The notes: generated from the letters alone by a model not told the origin. DNA of 56,085 bases from Furfurilactobacillus siliginis (GCF_001437435.1 NZ_JQCB01000010.1:1-56085), one strand, 5' to 3'. Positions 9,022-18,372 are shown, counted from the stretch's first letter. A program made the numbers and translations.

Positions 9022-9197
9022 AAAAAAAACAACAAATACAGAATACATGTAACGAACGCCTAGCGTTTGCCGTCACAGCTAGTTAACCTTTGCTTCACAC
9101 GCCGCTATTCAACTACCGGAAACAAAAAGTACCTGCAGACATAATTACTTACGTCCACAGGCACCCTTCACCTTTAATAAATTAGCTCAAAATCATT

Positions 9198-9380
9198 CTA
9201 ATCTTGTTCATAGTGATACGTGATCACACCACCGCGGTCAGCCATACCGACGATCCGTTGACGATAGGTTACTTTAATCAATGCCTGTTGAAACGCCATA
9301 AATTGATCCGGCTTCACTGTCAGTTCCGCCAGCTTACCATCATGCATATCCTGTAATTTTTGTCCGTAATCTTCATTCAT
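9198..9380 (-). CDS. small conserved-looking protein, 60 aa, function unknown
   Basis: Starts with ATG preceded by AAAGGATTAAACCA, 4 bases after the stop of the YfhO gene, so it is the last gene of the gtrA-yfhO unit. Mostly hydrophilic, no membrane segment; the pattern MNEDYGQKLQ...DQFMAFQQA...IVG.A...G.I.Y.Y resembles short conserved proteins of lactobacilli I have seen but cannot name. The good ribosome site and tight spacing argue that it is real. Confidence 0.65.
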   Translation of the reverse strand: MNEDYGQKLQDMHDGKLAELTVKPDQFMAFQQALIKVTYRQRIVGMADRGGVITYHYEQD

Positions 9381-9384
9381 TGGT

Positions 9385-12273
9385 TTAATCCTTTCGCCGT
9401 TTCATTATCACTGTTATACCAACAACCAGAAAACTTGCAAGCACCGTCCAAAAACTCACGAGCAGCCCTGTGTGTAATCCTGGTGTTTGGTACGTTAACT
9501 TAATTTGCTGCCGTCCAGTGTGCATTAGTTTGAGCCCGACAAACGCTTGGTTCGTTTTGATAATTGGTACTTGCTTACCGTTCACTGTCGCATGCCAACC
9601 CTGACTGTACGGCACAGAGGAAGCTAAGACCCCTGCCTGTTTTATCGTTACGTAGCCGGTGATTTCGTTATGCCCTAAGCCTAACTGACGCAAGCCATTA
9701 TCTTGTATTCGCTGAACCTGCTTATCATATTGTGCCGTCATCGGTAGACCCACCAATTGTAAATCAAATGAATACTGCCCCACTTGTCCTAGCTGAAGTG
9801 TTAAACCATTTGGCATTTGATCAACCCAGCCAAGGTTCAACACACCAGCAGTCGTACGCTCATACTCACTCAAGTTAGTTTCAGGCATCTGACTCAATGA
9901 ATTAGTGACAGATCCGTTAGTTAAACTAATTCGCCAAGCTTGACTGGGTGAGCCACTGCTGACGTCACGTTTAAGTGCATCCCAGACACCATGCTGTGAC
10001 GTCTGATTGCTGGCCGATGACAGCTGACCGTTAATTCCTGGAGAATTCAGTTGATCAATCTGCAGCCGATCATGCAAGCTAGGTTCACCGTAATGCACAT
10101 TTGTAATCAAAGCACGTACTTCCATGTTTCGATACTGCTTGGCTTGTGGAATATACAACGTGTATGTTGCCTGTTTATTCGTATTGGCAATGGCACTAGT
10201 TGTCACCTTTTGCTGATTTTCATCAAACAACTGATACGGGATAACCGTGTCGTCAGGGATTAGTGCTGTCGCCTGCAGCCCCTTCGGATTCTTAATGGCG
10301 GTCACATTTGCTAAGTTTACTTCCCGTTGCGTTGCCGTCATTTCATGATAGGTTTTATTACTAATAACTTTATTTTGGAAATAAAGTAACGGAAAGTTGT
10401 CCTTCGTTTGGAATGCTTGCACATCTCCATTAGGTCCATAGAAGCGTTGATTTAACGTTTCTGTGGGGCCAAATGCAGGTGCATAGTTATGGGGCACATT
10501 AGCCGTGGCCGGTAATGGTGCATTCCCATAGACATCACGCACACCAAGGAAGTTAAGTACCCGTGCACGATCATCGAATTGTTGAACTGGTAAATTCAAC
10601 TGGCGCTGATTATTTAACAATGCCCGACTAAATTGAATGGCTGCTCCATTTTGAATCGAATAAAAGGAACTTGTATTTGGGTCATTTAATAGGAAGTTAT
10701 TAGGTAATATACCACCGCCAGAAACCGTAAAATCACTGAGGTTACTGGTACGGGCAAACGTTGGCGCTGTCACTCGCAGTGGTTGTCCATTTTGTTCCGC
10801 ATACGTTTTTTGGTTACGAAGCGCTTGTGGGCCACTACCGTACGGCTGCTTAATCAGTTCTTTTGCCGACGTCTGTGGTAGAAACTGGTGAATATCGTAG
10901 GCCGCATTCTCAAAGTTAAAGGCAATAAAGATGTTTAACAAAACCACGCTTAACAAGACACGCGGGCGTAACAGTTGTGGCTGCAGTGTTCCAGCCGTAA
11001 AAATGGCGGCGTATAAACAGAAAAAGCCCAACTGCGGCAATAAGGTTGCCGCATTATCTGCCATAACCAGCGCACTGATGATGACACCGACTAAAACGAC
11101 TGCTGACCATTTAAAAATTGGCAACCAATCGCTAAGGGACATGTCAGCTACCTGTTGGAAAAAGGCAGCTGACATGATAGCTAGCGGTAAACTCAGTAAA
11201 AAAAGCCAGCGATTCGATGGTGACGTAAACCCATTCAAAGTCGCCGCAAATAGTGGTAATAAACTTAACAACGCGGCAAGAAGCATCGTCCGTGTTGCTA
11301 AGTTAAACTGACGATGATGTAAAACTGTCCATACAATCACTAACAATAGTACATTTACCGACAACGTATTCAGCCAAAAAGGATCGACATTAACATTGCC
11401 AAGCAAAGCACTGGGTAAACTCAAGTAATACTGTAATGAATAAACGTGTTCACCGCTGGCAAACGGGACATCAAACCGTGGTGATGCTTGTAGTGCCTTA
11501 ATCTCTGGTAGCGTAATCCATAACGTACTAAGTAAGCCGAGACCACCACTCACAACGAGCCTGCCAAAATTCAACCAGCGTATTTTGCCAAATGGCTTTG
11601 GTAGTAGCGACCATCGTAATATCAAATACACGACGCCACCACAGGCTAGCATAAAGGCTAAATAGAAATTAGCGACCACTGAAAGGTAAACCACAATGCC
11701 GAAACCAATTGCTGATTTGCCTTGTAACACAGCCTCAATACTCGTAATTAACAGTGGCAACAAGATCAGTGCATTGATAAAAAATGGTTGAAACAAGCTG
11801 GCATAGATCGCAAAGCCGCTGCTCAAATACACCAATGCGCCAGCCCAAATCGTCCAACGTTTCAACGAATAGTGGCTCGCAAAGTAGGTAAAGCTCAGTC
11901 CCGCGCAAAACATGCGAAGTATGCCAATCAGTTGAAAGCCCGTAATCAAATGGGCTTTATTAAAGGCCAGACTGAGATAAGCGAATGGATCACCAATTAT
12001 ATAGTAAGAAAACGTTTGAAAACTATCGGCACCCAGACCAATGTGCCACGACCACTGTGTCGGTCCGGCACTTAAATGATGTAGCCAATCAATCAGCAGC
12101 TGCCGATATTCAATCATAATCGGCACATGTTGATGCAATACATCATGCGTCGAAATCAATGAGTAGCCGAATGCCAAATAAACACCATAGGTAACCAGGC
12201 AAAAGAGCACAAAAAAAAGCACGTAACCACCATAAAGTTTTCCGCGTGCTTGTCGTTTAAATGAAAACTTCAT
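9385..12273 (-). CDS. YfhO-family multi-pass membrane glycosyltransferase
   Basis: 962 residues with about twelve membrane segments in the first 460 residues, then a large extracellular domain and a final membrane helix near the C-terminus. The N-terminus (ISTHDVLHQHVPIM, then WHIGLGADSFQTFSYYIIGDPF) fits YfhO proteins, which in Bacillus and Listeria add sugars to teichoic acids from an undecaprenyl-phosphate sugar. The ATG follows AAAGGAGCACGATCATC. It lies 68 bases downstream of a GtrA gene, the flippase partner in such three-component systems; the CsbB-type GT2 partner is not nearby. The target polymer is not shown; LTA is a reasonable guess given the neighbouring ltaS/lafAB. Confidence 0.85.
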   Translation of the reverse strand: MKFSFKRQARGKLYGGYVLFFVLFCLVTYGVYLAFGYSLISTHDVLHQHVPIMIEYRQLLIDWLHHLSAGPTQWSWHIGLGADSFQTFSYYIIGDPFAYLSLAFNKAHLITGFQLIGILRMFCAGLSFTYFASHYSLKRWTIWAGALVYLSSGFAIYASLFQPFFINALILLPLLITSIEAVLQGKSAIGFGIVVYLSVVANFYLAFMLACGGVVYLILRWSLLPKPFGKIRWLNFGRLVVSGGLGLLSTLWITLPEIKALQASPRFDVPFASGEHVYSLQYYLSLPSALLGNVNVDPFWLNTLSVNVLLLVIVWTVLHHRQFNLATRTMLLAALLSLLPLFAATLNGFTSPSNRWLFLLSLPLAIMSAAFFQQVADMSLSDWLPIFKWSAVVLVGVIISALVMADNAATLLPQLGFFCLYAAIFTAGTLQPQLLRPRVLLSVVLLNIFIAFNFENAAYDIHQFLPQTSAKELIKQPYGSGPQALRNQKTYAEQNGQPLRVTAPTFARTSNLSDFTVSGGGILPNNFLLNDPNTSSFYSIQNGAAIQFSRALLNNQRQLNLPVQQFDDRARVLNFLGVRDVYGNAPLPATANVPHNYAPAFGPTETLNQRFYGPNGDVQAFQTKDNFPLLYFQNKVISNKTYHEMTATQREVNLANVTAIKNPKGLQATALIPDDTVIPYQLFDENQQKVTTSAIANTNKQATYTLYIPQAKQYRNMEVRALITNVHYGEPSLHDRLQIDQLNSPGINGQLSSASNQTSQHGVWDALKRDVSSGSPSQAWRISLTNGSVTNSLSQMPETNLSEYERTTAGVLNLGWVDQMPNGLTLQLGQVGQYSFDLQLVGLPMTAQYDKQVQRIQDNGLRQLGLGHNEITGYVTIKQAGVLASSVPYSQGWHATVNGKQVPIIKTNQAFVGLKLMHTGRQQIKLTYQTPGLHTGLLVSFWTVLASFLVVGITVIMKRRKD

Positions 12274-12341
12274 GATGATCGTGCTCCTTTAGTTCATGAT
12301 TTAATTTCTTTATTATCGCTAAAAAATCATTCTGGTGCAAA

Positions 12342-12797
12342 TTAGTCTTTGTGATCCAAACTGGTCGCTGCGTCACTCATTTGCTTTTCGTTACGAAAAA
12401 CAAACCACTTACTGAAAAAGTAATTTACAACAACAACCACTAATTGATCAATAATTTTGACGATTAAGACATTTCCACGCAGTAATGAAATCCCAACATA
12501 CAAAATCAATGCATCAATCGCCAACGTCAGAATGCGGAAGAAGAAGAAAGAACCCATTTCCCGAAAAAAAGCACCGACAGTCGAATACTTCGAACCAAAC
12601 ACCCACACTTTATTTGTCAGATACGCGACTAGAACTGATAAAAACCATGCAATCACATTACTAACCTGATAGTTAACGTGTAGCGGAATGGTTAATAGAA
12701 AGAACACACCAATATTGATAACTGTGGTTAACCCACCGAAAAACAAATATGCGATAACTGATTGATACTGTTGCCAAAGTTTCTTTAGTGCTGTCAT
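12342..12797 (-). CDS. GtrA family membrane protein (lipid-linked sugar flippase)
   Basis: 151 residues, four membrane segments, with the GtrA signatures FFGGLTTVINIGVFF, FLTNKVWVF-like (YLTNKVWVFGSK) and a terminal NYFFSKWFVF. GtrA proteins are thought to move undecaprenyl-phosphate-linked sugars outward. ATG preceded by GAGGATATTCTAA. It is the first gene before yfhO on the same strand. A second GtrA gene (44049-44456) shares the same motifs, including NYFFS-W--F at the end. Confidence 0.9.
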   Translation of the reverse strand: MTALKKLWQQYQSVIAYLFFGGLTTVINIGVFFLLTIPLHVNYQVSNVIAWFLSVLVAYLTNKVWVFGSKYSTVGAFFREMGSFFFFRILTLAIDALILYVGISLLRGNVLIVKIIDQLVVVVVNYFFSKWFVFRNEKQMSDAATSLDHKD

Positions 12798-12924
12798 TTA
12801 GAATATCCTCAATTTCACTCAATGAGCAATTAATGTACATTTACACTACCGCACTCCCACGCAGAACAAAACAATCACCGTTAAACTTTTCCTTTTTTAT
12901 AATCCACTTGCCACATTTGTCCAG

Positions 12925-12951
12925 TTAGCACTCTAAAACATCTTCTGCTAA
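12925..12951 (+). promoter_or_regulatory. partial CIRCE (HrcA) element upstream of clpE
   Basis: TTAGCACTC (12925-12933), exactly nine bases, then TTCTGCTAA (12943-12951). The left arm matches CIRCE perfectly, the right arm 6 of 9 (TGCTAA intact), with the canonical N9 spacing. It ends 17 bases before the clpE -35 box. Confidence 0.55.
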
Positions 12952-12968
12952 AAATCAGGGCAAATCCC

Positions 12969-12996
12969 TTGCACAGATAAAACGTGCGTGTATAAT
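12969..12996 (+). promoter_or_regulatory. clpE promoter
   Basis: TTGCAC (12969-12974), 16-base spacer, consensus TATAAT (12991-12996), with a CtsR box just downstream. Confidence 0.85.
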
Positions 12997-13005
12997 ACTG
13001 GTTAA

Positions 13006-13023
13006 AGGTCAACGTTGGTCAAA
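13006..13023 (+). promoter_or_regulatory. CtsR operator
   Basis: Direct repeat AGGTCAA-CGT-TGGTCAAA, the heptad arrangement bound by the heat-shock repressor CtsR, placed over the transcription start of clpE. Confidence 0.9.
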
Positions 13024-13091
13024 CAAAACAACGACCCTTTCTATCGTATGGTTCATGCCAACGACAACTACTCAACACAAGGAGCGATAAC

Positions 13092-15356
13092 ATGCTTTGT
13101 CAGAACTGTCAGAAAAACGAAGCCACAATTCACCTTGGGCTAACACTGAATGGACAACAAATGCAGGTTAACCTTTGTCAGGATTGTTATCAACTTCTAC
13201 AACAAGCAAGTAATAATTTAACGAACGGAAACGGAGGCACAAACATGGCACAAGATCCATTTGGTTTTGGTAACTTAGACGACCTGTTTGCTGCAATGCA
13301 AAGCGGTAACGGAAACGCAAGTAACTTTCAACAAGCACAAGAAGGTCCACAAACACAGGCCGGTCGCGGTGGTAATAACAATGGTGGCGGCAACAATAAA
13401 AACTCCAAGCATCCCCTGCTAGATCAATATGGGTTGAACTTAACTGACCAAGCTAAGGCTGGCAAAGTTGACCCTGTTATCGGACGTGATACAGAAATTG
13501 ACCGTGTGATTGAAATCTTAAATCGGCGGACGAAGAACAACCCAGTCTTAATTGGTGAAGCTGGGGTTGGTAAGACGGCGGTTGTTGAAGGACTCGCCCA
13601 AGCAATTGTTAACGGTAATGTTCCGGAGAAACTACTAAACAAGCAGATAATCCGTTTGGATGTTGTATCGCTTGTTCAAGGCACCGGGATTCGTGGTCAA
13701 TTTGAACAACGCATGCAACAATTAATGAGTGAAGTTTCGAAGAATGAGGATATCATCTTATTCATCGATGAAATTCACGAAGTTGTTGGTGCCGGAAACG
13801 CCGAAGGTGGCATGGATGCCGGAAACGTTTTGAAGCCCGCATTAGCTCGCGGTGAATTCCAGCTGGTCGGTGCAACGACCCAAAAGGAATATCGTGATAT
13901 CGAAAAAGACGCTGCGCTTGCACGGCGGTTCCAACCAATTCAGGTTGAAGAGCCTTCGATTGAAGACACCGTATCCATCCTAAAAGGGATTCAAAAACGT
14001 TATGAAGATTATCACCACGTTCACTACACAGATGGCGCAATCGAAGCGGCTGCGAAACTGTCAGCTCGTTACATTCAGGATCGTTTCTTACCTGATAAGG
14101 CCATCGATTTGATCGATGAATCTGGCTCAAAGAAGAACTTAACGCTACGTAACGTTGACCCTACTTCTTACCAAGACAAGATTCATACAGCCGAAGCGCA
14201 CAAACAGTCTGCGTTGGATAAGGAAGATTATGAAAAAGCAGCCTACTACCGTGATCAAGTTAACCAACTTGAACGCGCCAAGAAGGATGCTGAGGACAAT
14301 CCACAGCCTGACGATGCAGCAACTGTTACGCAAAAAGATATTGAGCGTATCATTGAAACCAAGACTGATATTCCAGTAAGTGATTTGCAAGCACAAGAAA
14401 AGTCACAATTGAAAGACTTAGACAAGCGTTTGGAAACACATGTTATTGGTCAAAATCAGGCAGTCGACAAAGTGGCTCGTGCCATCCGTCGTAACCGAAT
14501 CGGATTAAACCAAACTGGACGGCCAATTGGCTCATTCTTGTTTGTCGGCCCTACTGGAGTCGGTAAAACTGAAACTGCTAAACAATTAGCTCAAGAATTA
14601 TTTGGCTCTAAAGATGCCATGATTCGCTTTGATATGAGTGAATACATGGAACAGTACAGTGTTTCTAAATTAATCGGATCTGCACCTGGTTACGTTGGTT
14701 ATGAAGAAGCTGGACAGCTAACTGAACAAGTCCGTCGTCACCCTTACTCACTCATCTTATTGGATGAAGTCGAAAAGGCGCACCCAGACGTTATGCACAT
14801 GTTCTTGCAAATTCTTGATGATGGTCGTTTGACCGATTCTCAAGGACGGACTGTCTCCTTCAAGGACACAATCATTATCATGACCTCTAATGCCGGTTCT
14901 GGCGATTCAGGTGAGAACAGCGTCGGATTTGGCGCTGCCAAAGACGAACATGCTAGTCTAATGGCAAAACTGGGCAATTACTTTAAGCCTGAATTCTTAA
15001 ACCGCTTCGATGACATCGTTGAATTCAACGCCTTAAGCAAGGCAAACCTTGGTCAAATCGTTGAATTGATGCTGACAGATGTAAACAGCCAATTAGCTAA
15101 CCGTAACTTGCACATTCGCGTTACGAAACCTGTCGAAGATAAGTTGGTCGATTTAGGCTACAACCCAACCATGGGTGCCCGTCCCCTACGTCGTGTTATT
15201 CAAGAACAGCTGGAAGATCGCATCGCCGACTTCTTCTTGGATCACCCTGAAGTGCATAACTTAATGGCAAAAATCGAAAATGACGAAATCATCGTTCAAG
15301 CAGATGATGCCACAAAGTCAGCCTCAGTTGAATCAGCAAAAACAAATCAGAAGTAG
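13092..15356 (+). CDS. clpE: ClpE, Hsp100 ATPase of the Clp protease
   Basis: 754 residues. Unfolds proteins for the ClpP protease during heat and other stress. Domains in order: an N-terminal zinc finger (C3, C6, C29, C32), a Gly/Asn-rich linker (about 45-110), the first AAA+ domain with Walker A GEAGVGKT near 156-163 and LFIDEIHEV, a UVR-like coiled segment (about 375-405), and the second AAA+ domain with GPTGVGKT near 486 and [11 protein letters not shown]. The zinc finger and lack of a ClpC-type N domain identify ClpE. ATG preceded by AAGGAG. Controlled by a CtsR box and perhaps by HrcA; followed by a 21-base-stem terminator. Confidence 0.96.
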   Translation: MLCQNCQKNEATIHLGLTLNGQQMQVNLCQDCYQLLQQASNNLTNGNGGTNMAQDPFGFGNLDDLFAAMQSGNGNASNFQQAQEGPQTQAGRGGNNNGGGNNKNSKHPLLDQYGLNLTDQAKAGKVDPVIGRDTEIDRVIEILNRRTKNNPVLIGEAGVGKTAVVEGLAQAIVNGNVPEKLLNKQIIRLDVVSLVQGTGIRGQFEQRMQQLMSEVSKNEDIILFIDEIHEVVGAGNAEGGMDAGNVLKPALARGEFQLVGATTQKEYRDIEKDAALARRFQPIQVEEPSIEDTVSILKGIQKRYEDYHHVHYTDGAIEAAAKLSARYIQDRFLPDKAIDLIDESGSKKNLTLRNVDPTSYQDKIHTAEAHKQSALDKEDYEKAAYYRDQVNQLERAKKDAEDNPQPDDAATVTQKDIERIIETKTDIPVSDLQAQEKSQLKDLDKRLETHVIGQNQAVDKVARAIRRNRIGLNQTGRPIGSFLFVGPTGVGKTETAKQLAQELFGSKDAMIRFDMSEYMEQYSVSKLIGSAPGYVGYEEAGQLTEQVRRHPYSLILLDEVEKAHPDVMHMFLQILDDGRLTDSQGRTVSFKDTIIIMTSNAGSGDSGENSVGFGAAKDEHASLMAKLGNYFKPEFLNRFDDIVEFNALSKANLGQIVELMLTDVNSQLANRNLHIRVTKPVEDKLVDLGYNPTMGARPLRRVIQEQLEDRIADFFLDHPEVHNLMAKIENDEIIVQADDATKSASVESAKTNQK

Positions 15357-15365
15357 TTCCACCTA

Positions 15366-15414
15366 AAGAAGCCGTCAAACGTAATTGCAAAATTACGTTT
15401 GACGGCTTCTTTTT
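15366..15414 (+). terminator. terminator of clpE
   Basis: 21-base perfect stem (15366-15386 with 15391-15411) around a GCAA tetraloop, ending in CTTCTTTTT. Confidence 0.95.
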
Positions 15415-15531
15415 ACGTGCCTTAAAAAAATATTAATAAAGGAATCGCAAAGTCCTTTGATTCCGCCACCCAAATAGTTAATGAATGCGCTATACTTAAC
15501 GTATTAACTAATTTCAATGGGGTTTTAAATT

Positions 15532-16263
15532 ATGAGTGAACAATTAACAGAGGGTGTACCCGTTTGGGTTTATTATACAGACGTTGATTCTGGCAAGACG
15601 CTGGCAGATCCCAAAGTGCTTCGTGGCACAATTGGAAATCGCTATGAAGTCAAAGTGCCAGAATTTGAGAATTATCGTTTGTTGCATCATACAGGATCTT
15701 TAAATGGTACCTTTACCGATCAACAACAAGAAGCACGTCTATACTTCCGTGAGGCTGACTGGGCCGAAGTTGAAACTGTCCAAATGTATGCAACAATTCA
15801 AGAGGACTTGCCAACTTACGATCGTCCAGACGGCGAGCTTCAGGCTTTAGAAATGCCAATCGGTTCCGTTTGGCGGGTCTTTTCTCGAGTCGCCACTAAT
15901 AACGGTGAATTTTGGTATAACATGGGCACCAATCAATGGGTTATGTATAAGCCAAACTCATTCAACCTGACATCAAAACCAGTAAAGCCTACCTCTCATC
16001 AGGATGTTGTCCCCGAGCATAACTGGGACATTCAACCAATTACCGCACGCGGTAAGATTGATTTCGTCGATGGTCAGTCGGTCTCCTACTATGCTGAACC
16101 ATACGGTCGCCCTGCTGGCTCCATTCCTAACAGCAGCGTCGTTGTCATCAACGGTGAAATGAGCGACCCTTCTGGTGTTGTTTGGTTCCAACTACAAGGA
16201 CTTGGGTTTATTAACTCAATGTACGTTAAGTTATCCGGTCCGATTGATATTCCAACTAACTAA
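15532..16263 (+). CDS. MucBP-domain protein with two SH3-like repeats, no signal peptide
   Basis: 243 residues. Residues about 10-75 (VWVYYTDVDSGKTL ... GTIGNRYEV ... GTFTDQQQEARLYF) follow the MucBP pattern usually found in secreted mucin-binding adhesins. Two later segments (about 82-145 and 175-240), each with a W-Y-rich beta pattern, resemble SH3-like cell-wall modules. There is no signal peptide, membrane helix or LPXTG anchor, so the product should stay in the cytoplasm or leave by an unknown route. ATG preceded by GGGG at about 10 bases, after a TATACT -10-like box. It stands alone, followed by a long hairpin repeat. I cannot assign a function. Confidence 0.75.
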   Translation: MSEQLTEGVPVWVYYTDVDSGKTLADPKVLRGTIGNRYEVKVPEFENYRLLHHTGSLNGTFTDQQQEARLYFREADWAEVETVQMYATIQEDLPTYDRPDGELQALEMPIGSVWRVFSRVATNNGEFWYNMGTNQWVMYKPNSFNLTSKPVKPTSHQDVVPEHNWDIQPITARGKIDFVDGQSVSYYAEPYGRPAGSIPNSSVVVINGEMSDPSGVVWFQLQGLGFINSMYVKLSGPIDIPTN

Positions 16264-16280
16264 TTTTTATTGTGAGTGTA

Positions 16281-16387
16281 GTGGGACAAAAGTCGGGAAG
16301 TCGTGAGCAAGACCTAGAACGGCTGTACGGATTGGTCTTCAATCTAGGTTGTTCATCCTCTGCACAGCGACTTGACTTTTATCTCAC
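16281..16387 (+). repeat. 115-bp hairpin repeat (copy A)
   Basis: Begins GTGGGACAAAAGTCGGGAAG and ends with GCGACTTGACTTTTATCTCAC-like sequence; the two ends are complementary, as are internal blocks (AGACCTAGAAC with GTTCATCCTCT weakly, GGATTG with CAATC). It starts 17 bases after the MucBP gene stop, same strand. Same family as copies at 47388, 51691, 2807, 2743 and 55848. Confidence 0.85.
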
Positions 16388-16412
16388 GTTTCCGCTATTG
16401 AAACTAAAAAAA

Positions 16413-16460
16413 CAACAAAGGGTCTAGGAGATAGCTAGTTATATCCTAGACCCTTTGTTG
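16413..16460. terminator. hairpin between convergent genes
   Basis: 17-base perfect stem (CAACAAAGGGTCTAGGA, 16413-16429, with its complement 16444-16460) and a 14-base loop. It could act in either direction. Confidence 0.75.
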
Positions 16461-16468
16461 CTGCAAAA

Positions 16469-16502
16469 AACAGGCAGACAACCGATTGGCTGTCTGCCTG
16501 TT
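16469..16502 (-). terminator. terminator of the GNAT gene
   Basis: Stem AACAGGCAGACA (16469-16480) with TGTCTGCCTGTT (16491-16502), followed on the minus strand by six T. It lies 6 bases after the gene's stop. Confidence 0.9.
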
Positions 16503-16507
16503 ACTAA

Positions 16508-17101
16508 TTAGGCTTCAATTTTATCTAGCACATTAATTGCACGCTGCATGTGATTATACCAATGGTCACCAATCTTTTTTAAGCCAACCGTCTTAAAGCC
16601 ATGACGATCGTATAAAGCTTTGGCACCTGGGTTTTCAAAATCAACATTTAATCCAACGACGTCTTTGTCATCTTCAGCAGCTAAATCAGGAATTGCTTCT
16701 AGTAACTTACCGCCAATCCCCATTCCCTGATAATCAGGGTCCACAACAATGGAATCGAGGTACCATTCGTTTTTGAATGCCTCATAATCTGATCCAAAAG
16801 GATCTTCCGCGAACACATCACTAAAACTGGTAGCATCCTCTAACACTTGATCCACAACTTGCTCATTTTCATCGGGGTACCCGAAAGCAACCCCTACTAC
16901 TTGACCGTTGGCCTCGGCCACCACCGTTGTTGCTGCACCAGAGAGATATGCTTTGCTCTGGTATGCTGCGGTGATGGCCTTCAGGACGGCAGGGTCAGGA
17001 ACGTCTTCTAATTCCTCGAGTTCCATTTCCTTGAAAATGATGTTGATGAGAGGGGCTATCTGGCCGGCGTCATCTTTTTGTGCTTCTCGTATGGTTATGA
17101 T
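16508..17101 (-). CDS. GNAT family N-acetyltransferase (start uncertain)
   Basis: About 197 residues of GNAT fold. The acetyl-CoA-binding segment is VVDPDYQGMGIGGKLLEAI, followed by LNVDFENPGAKALYDRHGF, as in RimI/PhnO-type enzymes. The acetylated substrate is unknown. The family N-terminus starts at ITIREAQKDD. The nearest upstream ATG (17134) has no ribosome site, whereas GGAGG (17109-17113) sits inside that longer frame and points, with 7 bases spacing, to an ATC codon at 17101 or an ATA at 17098; no ATG, GTG or TTG lies there. I give 17101 as start, with 17134 as the conventional alternative. It is a single gene with its own terminator. Confidence 0.8.
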   Translation of the reverse strand: MITIREAQKDDAGQIAPLINIIFKEMELEELEDVPDPAVLKAITAAYQSKAYLSGAATTVVAEANGQVVGVAFGYPDENEQVVDQVLEDATSFSDVFAEDPFGSDYEAFKNEWYLDSIVVDPDYQGMGIGGKLLEAIPDLAAEDDKDVVGLNVDFENPGAKALYDRHGFKTVGLKKIGDHWYNHMQRAINVLDKIEA

Positions 17102-17323
17102 AAAAATTCCTCCATTTCTGTATGTAGGTATCATACATGAAACATGTCATGAAAGCAAAAATGACGCCGCTTTAGGTTAAGCAATCTTAAGAATTAACAG
17201 TCTCCTAAGCTCGGATAAAATTCATCTATACTTTTTTAAAGCAAATTACGTGCTAAAATGTATAAGCTTGTATATTTCATACACACATATAGGTATCAAC
17301 ACATAACTTTACGGAGGGCCTTC

Positions 17324-18349
17324 ATGGCACAGTCAAAAAGATTATCATTTATGGATTTCTCTGCAATAATTTCTTCTTTCGCAGTTGTGACATTACACAG
17401 TGCCGCAGGAAATTTTAGTTTTACAAACCCATCACCCTCAGCGACGCTTACAATTATTATTCAAATTATTTTTTCCTTTGGTGTACCAATGTTTTTTATG
17501 CAATCGGGCGCTAATGTTTTAAACTATCGGGAACGTTATTCAACTACTACTTTTTTTAAAAAGCGCCTAACGAAAGTAGTTATCCCATTTTTGTGCTGGA
17601 GTGTTATTGCATATGTTTTTCTTGTTTTAAAAACACCAACCATTAATTGGTCAATCATTGATTTCCTTTATCGTCTTGTAACTGATACTATCCTTGGACC
17701 CTATTGGTTTTTCTACAATATTATTGCTTTTTATTTATGCGTGCCATTTTTATCTGTTCTTCTAAACCATCTCAAACATACACAAATTCTATATCTTTTA
17801 GCGCTGTCAACTGCTGTTAATGCGGTTTACTTACCGTTTATGCGTGCTATAAATTCCCCCACTTTAGATTATGTTAATTTATTTCCTGCCATCGGTAATT
17901 ACTTAGAATATTTTCTAATCGGATGGTACATCGTTCATGTAGGTGTTTCTGCAAAATGGAAAAAACGAATTTACATTCTTTCGATTCTATCACTGGTATA
18001 CGAGTTGACGGCGACTATCATTAGTACCTATCACTACGGTTATATAGTGAAACCTTATTACGATATCTCTAATCTGCCAGCCGTTATTATTATGGCGGCT
18101 CTCTTTCTCCTTCTAAAAGAAAATAACAATAACTTTTCGAAATATGAATTACGTCTGAAATTCTTTTCAGGCTTAACATTTGGTATCTATTTAATCCACC
18201 CTTATGTCATTGCACTATTAGATAAACTTCTAAAGGTCAACAGCGCTACAATTCACATTCTTATTTTTCCAATCCTAGTCTACGTTATTAGCGGTTTAGT
18301 GGTTTTCTTATTACACAAGATTCCATACATTAAGCATGTATTACCATAG
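17324..18349 (+). CDS. acyltransferase family 3 membrane protein (probable O-acetyltransferase)
   Basis: 341 residues with about ten membrane segments. The first helix contains the MDFSAIISSFAVVTLH motif (the D...H pattern) and the segment SFGVPMFFMQSG is typical of the OafA/WecH/IcaC-like acyltransferase 3 family, which O-acylates cell-surface glycans using cytoplasmic acyl-CoA. An ATG at 17258 is open in frame, but ACGGAGGGCC directly before 17324 selects the later start. The gene is clearly more AT-rich than its neighbours, which may mean acquisition by transfer. It stands alone and ends in a 24-base-stem terminator. Confidence 0.85.
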   Translation: MAQSKRLSFMDFSAIISSFAVVTLHSAAGNFSFTNPSPSATLTIIIQIIFSFGVPMFFMQSGANVLNYRERYSTTTFFKKRLTKVVIPFLCWSVIAYVFLVLKTPTINWSIIDFLYRLVTDTILGPYWFFYNIIAFYLCVPFLSVLLNHLKHTQILYLLALSTAVNAVYLPFMRAINSPTLDYVNLFPAIGNYLEYFLIGWYIVHVGVSAKWKKRIYILSILSLVYELTATIISTYHYGYIVKPYYDISNLPAVIIMAALFLLLKENNNNFSKYELRLKFFSGLTFGIYLIHPYVIALLDKLLKVNSATIHILIFPILVYVISGLVVFLLHKIPYIKHVLP

Positions 18350-18372
18350 CAACCTGTCGAATAAACAGGTTC

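Noticed and set aside
10931-11311. 126-codon plus-strand frame inside the YfhO gene
   Set aside because: Antisense shadow of a long, clearly coding gene; basic low-complexity product and no ribosome site.
13762-14130. 122-codon minus-strand frame inside clpE
   Set aside because: Antisense shadow of a highly conserved gene.
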